Below, piece after piece: positions 49,701-58,700 of a DNA stretch of 64,000 nucleotides. This stretch comes from Rhabdophis nuchalis (taxonomy: Eukaryota; Chordata; Lepidosauria; Squamata; Natricidae): the NCBI GenBank assembly GCA_039707465.1, contig CM077647.1, positions 47,642,110 to 47,706,109 of the forward strand. Direction: 5' to 3'. The first letter of the stretch is position 1; each line of letters starts with the position of its first letter. The notes below the pieces were generated by a model. The model saw only the letters and a program-made list of their open reading frames with translations, made no database searches and was not told the origin of the DNA. A program made the position numbers and the translations under genes.

Positions 49701-52700
49701 AGAATTTTCTGTTGATGATTACTACCTTTAAATAATATAAACCAGAACATAGGTATAAAAAGCATGATGTTATATGTATGTATGCTAGCTCAAAAAACGA
49801 ATCTCTGAAGACTTGTTGACATATATATTAGAAAATATTTTACTTCCAATTGACAAAATTGAGATAATGATCTGCAAATTAATAGGTTAAATTTAAAATC
49901 TATGTATAGACAATTTCAGATGGAAGAAATGGCTGAAAACATTGCAAAGGGATGCTTTTTTAACTTTGCCATCTTTCACATGCTTTGGGAGGGAAATGAA
50001 TATAGTCTTTTATTTTTCACAGAAAACATCAGAAACAAGAAAATCTTTGTACTAAAAACCTTTGAGTACAGAAAACACTGGAAACACTGAAACAAATGTG
50101 CACAATGAACACAGTAACGGAGTTGTATTCTCTGCTTAAAAGTAAGGTTTTGTTCTGTTATTTGGTGTATTCATTATTCTTATATCCTGCAGTATTTTTA
50201 TATATGATGAGTCAAGTAAGCTGGTGCTTTCAAAGCCCAAAAAGATTCCTTGCAGCTTTGAAAATTCTCAATCACCAACTATAAATAGTTGAAAGATGAA
50301 AAGGGATATGTTCTACAATCTGTTGTATTTATTCATGCAACTTGCTCAAACTTGGAATGTTGGTTAATATGAACAAGGATCCGTATGTTGAATTTCAAAC
50401 AAAGGACATCACTTTTCCAATGATTTCTCTCTTAAAACAGCTAGTGCAGTATTTTAAGCACAGGAGCATTAAAATAAAAGGTCACATATCAAATCAGCAA
50501 ATTTGTTTTAATTAACAAGACAATTGTACTTGCATAATTAAAGCTTTGCAGTGGGAATGCTATGTTAATGTTCATCTATTTCTGGTTAATTGCCATATCA
50601 CAGAAAAGTAAAGGGCCAAGGACCACAGGGAATAGCATTCTTTTAAATGACCACAGCACCTTCTTCTTCAAATGTTTAACTAAGTGCTTTAGAAAGAGTC
50701 AATAACAAGGTAATTGACCTGATATGAAAGATGTAATATTTCAATCATCCTAAATGTCTCAATTAGCTATTTGAATTTTTCAATCACCTTTATTTTGAGG
50801 CTCAATTACTCTGAGGGTCATTCTAACATAATTCAAAGGCCCATCGTGACATTTAATGGGGATAGCATTTACATTTATTTAGCTTACTTCTTAATTTATA
50901 TCCCATTTCCACTACTGTGGCATATTTCCAAAGTGTTTTTAAGACGATGCAAAGAAAGCATCTTCTTAATTATTATTCTGGAATTCTTTATGCAGGTAAT
51001 CCTTAGTGATTGGTCAAAGTTACAATGGCACTGAAAAAAGTGACTTATGACCATTTTTCACACTTATGACCATTGCAACATCCCCATGGTCATGTGATTT
51101 AGCTTCGGATGCTTGACAACTGACTCACACATGTATCACAGTTGTAGTGTACCTTGGTCATGGAATCCCCATTTGCAACCTTCTGACAAGCAAAATCCAC
51201 AGGGAAACCAGATTCACTTAACAATTGTGTTACTGATTTAATAACTACAGTGATTCACGTAACAAATGTGGCAAGAAAAGTTGTATAATGGGGCAAAACT
51301 TACTTAGCAATTCTCACTTACCAGCATAAATTTTGGGCTCAGTTGTGGTCGTAAGTCGAGGACTATCTGTACTCAGTTATCCTGCATATCTATCTGAAAT
51401 AGTCTTACCTAGTCTGCATTCTAATCTGCATTCTAGTTCAATATATTATTATGAAACCCTTTATTTTAATAAGCAACAATGTCTCCCTTCAATACATCTG
51501 GATGAAACTATAATAGGTAATTAATTTGGATTTTGGTCACTACAGTATCAATACACCGTTCAGTCCCATTTGTGGATTCTAGATGTGAATGCATGCATCT
51601 CTGAAACAAGAACCAAACTTTATATATACACAGTAAAATGCTGACAGAACGACAGTACCATCTGAAAAAAGACAACTGGATTTTTCTCTGCATACATTTA
51701 CTAACAATCATTTCATATTATAAGAAATACAAAATTTCAATAATGTCATAAATCAAGCAGCAAACTGAATAGTTTTTTTATTCACGTATGCAACTCACAT
51801 ACATACATTTAGACAGGTTCATAATTGTTTTAATATATTTTTGATTAAATGGCAGCAATGTCATATTTCATGTAAGTCTCAAACCAAGAAAATTCTGTAA
51901 TCAGTTATTATAATAACTGAATTAAATATATAAGAATATATAGTTTAATTAATAACACTATATAAAACAACATGAAGATTTTTCTTTTTGTGTTATTATA
52001 TTAGAATTGTGTTATTATATTCGATCATCAATACTACAACTTAGCAAATCCTTCAAAATAAATATTTCAATTCACATGACACTCTATGTGGGCTTGCAGT
52101 GTTTGGAATTGCTGTGTGGAAAAGGCATGGCTATTTGCACAGCCCTGATAAATTGACACCAAACAGTTCATTAAAAAACAAAATTCCACTTCTGAATAGA
52201 TGCAGCAATCTCCTAAAGTCTTCCACATTTTGAATATATTTTGAATTAAATTTGTGTGTACCTGTACATCTAATGTACCAATTTAAAATCCCACAGGGTC
52301 TGACACAGCAGTTTCTGTACATATTTTGCTCATGTATATAAAATCTGCATCATTTCTGCAGCTCAGAAATGAAGCATATTCACAATACATGATAATTAAA
52401 AGAAATGATTTGCAATCTAGTTCCTTAAATATTGCAAAAGAAGGCATAATCAGATTGAAACATAGATATCAAGAAAGGAATTTTGTATACGCACTATGAT
52501 GCACTATGATGCTGTAACCTATTATGATTCCCTTTCTGGCAAATGACATCTGCTTGGTTCAGAGTTGCCATTTACTCAATGGAATTGAGAATTTCTCTAT
52601 TCATTCAGTGCCAGATCTAATCAACCTACAGTGTGATACAGTGTGATAATCATAATACATTGAACAGTTCCAATAGAAAAGATAAATATCTGCAGCTCAG

Positions 52701-55700
52701 AATTGAATTATGAGCTTCTGGTGCAGTCTGAACTTGAATGTTTGCTTGCAGACAATTCATTACCCACCTAAGTAACAACTGACTTATGATGTTGGATAAT
52801 GAAATGCCCGCAAGCAAACAACCAAGCTCAGACAGCATCAAGAACTTTGCATTGAATTGTATAGGGCAGTTCAATGCCCACTCAACGAGCATATAAACAT
52901 TTTTTCCCTCCCTCCCTTTTTAAATCACCCTAAATACTTGCAATTATACAAAGAAAGTAACTGGAATGAAAGCAAAAAATAAGAGAGCCAGTTTGGTTTA
53001 GTGGCTAAGGCATCAAACTGGAAAGTGGAATGCCATGAATTCAGGTCACGCCATAGCCATGAAAGCCAGCTGGGGAATGTTGGGCCAGTCCCTCTCTCTC
53101 AACACAACTCAACCCACCTCACAGGGTTTTGTGGAGGAAATTGGAGTAAGGAGAATTAAGTATGTTCTTCACCTTGAGTTATTTGTAAGAATAATAAGGG
53201 CGAGATGCAAATAAATAAATAAATAAATAAATAAATAAAAGAAAAAAAAACCAGAAACTTGTGATATACACATTCACAAATAAAAGGAAAAAAAGGTAAA
53301 GGTTCCCCTTGCACATATATGCTAATCATTTCCAACTCTAGGGGGCGGTGCTCATCTCCATTTCAAAGCCAAAGAGCCAGCACTGTCCAAAGATGTCTCC
53401 GTGGTCTTGTGGCCAGCATAACTAAACACTGAAGGCGCATGGAACGCTGCTACCTTCCCACCAAATGTGGTTTCTATTTTTTCTACTTGCATTTTTACAT
53501 GCTTTTGAACTGCTGGGCTGGCAGAAGTTAGGACAATTAATGGGAGCTCACTCCATTACGTGGTGCTAGGGATTTGAATCACCAACTGCCAACTTTTCTG
53601 ATCGATAAACTCAGCATCTTAGCCACTGAGCCACTTGCGTCCCATAAAAGGAAAAACAAGCTCACAAGTAAACAGAAATACCAATATTAAAATATCAATT
53701 TTTAATTATTTTTACCCACACTTTAACCAAGACAGATGAAGAAAAAACACCTGATAAGAAAAATCCTTAATAATATAGATAGGAGATTGTGACCACATCC
53801 AAAGAAGATTATTTATCTATAAGATACTACAAACTTCTTTGTTGTGTTATATCTCAGTAAGCAATTTCTCAATGCAAAACATGCAAAAGATTTTGTGATT
53901 GGTTTTTTTGTGTGGAATAAATATAGCAGTTAAGAACAGAAAATTATTTAATTTATTTTACCTGGCATTAATTTATACAATTTGTTCAACAAACTAATAT
54001 GATTCACTATTTTGATTTCTAAAAAAAAAAAAAGCTATGTAATATTTTGCCTACTATTCCACCACAACCATTTTAAAATATTACTATTTAGAGAATTAAT
54101 TTTAGTGGATGTGTAATACAGATCATGGCCTTGTATTTTTGCTAAAACAGGTTTAAACAAAATGCCATATCACAAAGAGTTCTCTTTTTTTTAAAAAATC
54201 ACATTTATATCCCGCCCTTCTCCACGAAGGACCCAGGACAGTCATAATTCATCAAGTTCAAAACTGAAATAATTTTCTGAAAGATTTCAAAGAAAAACTG
54301 CTGTATCTTACTAGTATCTTATAAGAAACTTACATAATATTAAACATTATAAAAATATTCCTTTGATTTGAATTAAAGATCATACACAATACATTATATA
54401 TTCTTCTAGTACTATAACTGGTTGTATCTGATAAAACATGGTAAGGTTATGAAAAACATTTGAACTTCTTTCATCTAAGACTTCAAGCCTTTTCTCTTTC
54501 AAATACAATCAGTGGTGACAGGTTTTTCATTAGGGCTTTAGATTCAAACACAAAAAGGTGCTTTACAATCCATTTGGTTGAGTGGATGTCTTCAATTCTT
54601 TAAGCCAACTTAGTTCATGTGGCAGTTAGTTTACATCAATCTTTAATCCTCTTCCTTTTCATTTCTTATAATGAATAAATTTAACCAGGCGGAAAAATAG
54701 TGATCAAGGAACAGTGCAAAAGATCAAAAATCAAAGACTGTTTCAATTTTTTTAAAGCATATACTTGAAACAATAAACATAACTTAATGACCGTTTATTT
54801 ATTTTGATTTTCTAATGTCCAATATTTGTAATTAAATCTTGGACCCCCAACTATGAATTACTTTTACCCATGGCTTTAAAAAAACTACCATCTATCAAAA
54901 TAGTTAAAATTGAGTTATGTGAATAAATCTTAACTTTTTATAGACTTTCTATATCTTAATTCAAAAATTTGCTGGAAAATTACTATGAATTTTCCTATGG
55001 TATTAAAACATGTAAAAAGATTGCACAGATTTGATCTAGTAAACTTTTTGGAACTATATATTAGTATAAATGTTGAGCTAAATATTGTCTAAAAGTTTCT
55101 CAAAAGATAAACTGGTGGAAGAACTTTGGCTTAAGTTTACTATATATTGTATACACTAATTTGCTATCTTAAGGTAAATCTCAAGTTGCATAAATCACTG
55201 AGAAACAAAAAGGACAAAATGCTTTGAAAACATCATAAGGCTGTCAGGAAATATCAGATAACATTCTCTGTGATCGGTAGCTAGGTTCTTTCCCAAGAGG
55301 ACCATGCAACATAAGCAGTGAATGAATGTAAGAGAAGGCATAAGAGAAATAAACCTAAAAGAACTGCAATTGCTGACCTCTACTGAAGTTAAAAAGAGAA
55401 AGGAGCATGAAGAATGGCTTCTAACACCTTCTCAGTTGTGCATTCAGTTCATTGTTTAAGAGCTCCTATGGCAGAGTGTTTAAAGTACAGTATTGTAAGC
55501 AAACTCTGCCCACAGCAAGGAGTTCGAACCTGACAGAGCTCAAGGTTGACTCAGCCTTCTGAGGTCAGTAAAATGAGGTCCCAGATGGTTCAGGGTGTAT
55601 GCTTATAAATTACGAACTGCCCAGAGAGTGCTGTAAAGCAGGGGTCCCCAACCTTTTTTGCACCAGGGACCGGTTTCATTTTCAAGAAAGTTTTGCGGAC

Positions 55701-58700
55701 CGGCTGAGTGGCTCAGCAGTCATATGACTGGGTGGGCGTGGCCAACTTGGAAAATGTGAAACTCACTTAACAATGGTCTTGGTTAACAACTAAACTTTTG
55801 GACTCAATTGTGGTCATAAATTCTCTTTCTTTCTTTCTTTCTTTTTCTTTCTTTCTCTTTCTTTCTTCCTCTGTCTCTTTCTCTTTCTTTCCCTCTTTCT
55901 CTCTTTCTTTCTTTCTTTCTCTCTCTCTCTCTTTCTTTCTTTCTCTCTCTCTTTCTCTTTCTTTCCCTCTTTCTCTCTTTCTTTCTCTCTCTTTCTTTCT
56001 CTTTCTCTCTCTCCTCCCTCCTCCTCCTCTCCGGCCCTGCGGCCCGGTTTCTACCAAGCCACGGACCGGCACCGGTCCGCGGCCCGGGGGTTGGGGACCC
56101 CTGCTGTAAAGCATTATCGACAGTATATAAGCCTAAAAGCTATTGATATCATTTAAGTGTTCAAGTCTGTCATCCAGCTTTTGAAAGCTGCCTAAATGTT
56201 AGTATTTCATTAGCAAATGTAGAATGTTTAGGACAAGATCCTTTATTGATCAAAGACCCTAGAATAGATGTATTCCCAGCACTAATGAGGTATTCTTTAT
56301 TTATTTAAAAGTACAGGTAGTCCTTGATTTGCGACCACCATGAGCCTGAAATTTCTGCTGTTAAGTCAGAAATTTCTGCTGTTAAGTGAGTTTTATGACC
56401 TTTCTTGCCACAGTTGTTAAGTGAATCACTGCAATTCTTAAGTTACACAGTTAACATGATTGTTAAGTCAATCTGGCTCCCCCACTGACCTTGCTTCTCA
56501 GAATGTTGCAAAAGGAGATCACATGACCCTGGGATCCTGAAACCATCATAAATATGGGTCAGTTGGCAAGCATCTGAATTTTGATCATTTGACCTTAGGG
56601 ATGATGCAATGGTTTTAATATAAAAAATGGTCATAATTCACTTATTCAGCGCTGTTGTAACTTCAAATGGTCAGTAAATGAATTGTTCTAAATCAAGGAC
56701 TGCCTGTATTAGAAGGAAGTATAGCTAATATGGGATATTGCTATAGTGCAACCACCATCAAAATGTACAGTGTATGTTTTCACACTTCAGCTGTTATGTT
56801 TGCATCTACACATATACTGAGGTCAATCACTGCAGCTATTTAATTATTTTAATACATACATTTTGTGTTCTTTTACTATTATTAGGGCTACATTGATCAT
56901 ACATCAAGCCTGTCATTATCAGCTCTTTTCAGAGGTAGAGGTATTTGCAAAAATGTTCAGGGAAATATATCCCTAAATATATTTCATTGCAGCCAATTAT
57001 GCTCGGATAGTTATTTCTCACCTTAATCTGGAAAGATGGCATACAGTATTAATGAGCATTGGAATAAGTGTGAGAAATGGGAAGGAGAACAGGAAAGTAA
57101 CAAAGAGTTACTGGAGAAATGAACATCATTTATATTTTTATATTTTATATAATAACCATAATGCATAATTATTGGGAAGCTCAATGTATTCTATAAGATT
57201 TGTGAAAGATGCACAAATAAATATAACAGGAATCTATGGGAGAGATTACACCATACAAATATTCAAATGTTAAGAACACAGTGGGATTCATGGTGCCTAG
57301 CTAAGACAATCCTGACATGGCCCACCACTTTTTATATAGCCTATGATTTGGTGCTAGAGAAATTACAGACAACATTACTATAATTATGCCTGAAGAAGCA
57401 CAGCTATTACACAGCCATGATTTCCATGCACAAAGTATTAATCCCTATTCGTAGAGAAGTAGATCAGTGAATAGTACAATAAATCAAGCATTAGTTCTTT
57501 CTTTCTACTTATAATTTAGAAAACCTACCTAGTAAGCACAAATGCCTTATGCCAGATTTACAGCTAGAAAAAATCTGACACGAGAATGCCTAAGAATTCA
57601 TCAATGTTATTTATGATTGAATCTTTTTAATTCTTCCAAATGTGTTTATTTTTTAATAATCTCATTTGGGAACAATAAAAAATATTAATTCTATTTCCAG
57701 CTTTCTGTATTTCACAACCCATCTTCAACTATGAAAGGAATGCTTCAGGACAGCTAATCGTCTGCATTAATTAAAACTGTAAATAAATCGTAGGTGGTCT
57801 TGATAAACTACCAAAGGAGTCTTGGTGACAGCATTACAGCTGAAAAATAACCTGCACGTCAAGCAACCTGATCAATATAATAATTGCTCCAGGCTGAAAC
57901 AAAAGTACAATCTTTAGCTGAAGGCAGCCAGTTACTAAAGGAGGTTATTTTGTTGTACATTATGTGATGTAGGTAAGCTATTAATGCTAAAAAAATAAGA
58001 AACAATTGGAACTAAACAAGTAGCTTTGGAGTACTTTAAATAATTGCTGACTTAAACCTACAGCTATATAACTCAGCTTGATTGCCTCATTATCCCACAT
58101 CCATTGCAGTTTTCTTTTATCTATCAAGATATATATAGGTACTGAAAGTTAATGAGACTTTCTTTTCAAATCCTCATTTTCAAATTTAATGTTTTTATTG
58201 TTAAATGTAGACGATGCACTATATTAACACAACAAGATGATACTACGAATGCTATGTATTTGAAACAGCACTATCCAAAACATTGTAAAATTATAATAAT
58301 TTTAAATACAATGCTGCAAGGAAAAATACATATTTGCATAGTAGCTGATCAACTGTGTCTGCTAAGAACATAAGTGGATACAGCGAAACTGCTTTTCGTG
58401 AGCATGATGTTATTATAATGTACCTGTGTCTTTGTCCTGTACTTCTTCCAGGTGCAAGTCATTCAGGAGATGCTCCAAAATCTTCTCTGGTGTCCCTGAC
58501 ACCACAACATATCTGTCAGAAAGGAGAGAGTCCACTGAGTCATCCTCTGTTGAAGATTGAGAACGGCTGCTCCATTCATCTTCCTCATCTTCTTCATCAA
58601 TGTATTTAAAATAAGGCACATCAAATGTGTGCAAAGGCAATTCTCTGCCTGGAAACAAAGCAGAATCCTTCTTCTCTATGTGAGGGTCAAAGATCCTCAG

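Larger units (their letters stand above)
55455..56150 (+). mobile_element. tRNA-derived SINE split by a hAT element
   Basis: Plus-strand copy of the family at 24341 and 62812: tRNA-like head with box B GGAGTTCGAACCTGACAG, then CAAGGTTGACTCAGCCTTCT and CAGTAAAATGAGGTCCCAGA. The 3' end AGAGTGCTGTAAAG resumes as GCATTATCGACAGTATATAA at 56110 after the hAT insertion. Confidence 0.85.

Noticed and set aside
55767..56114. 115-codon Lys/Arg/Glu-rich minus frame and its Ser/Leu/Phe partner
   Set aside because: Artefact of the CT microsatellite and hAT end.
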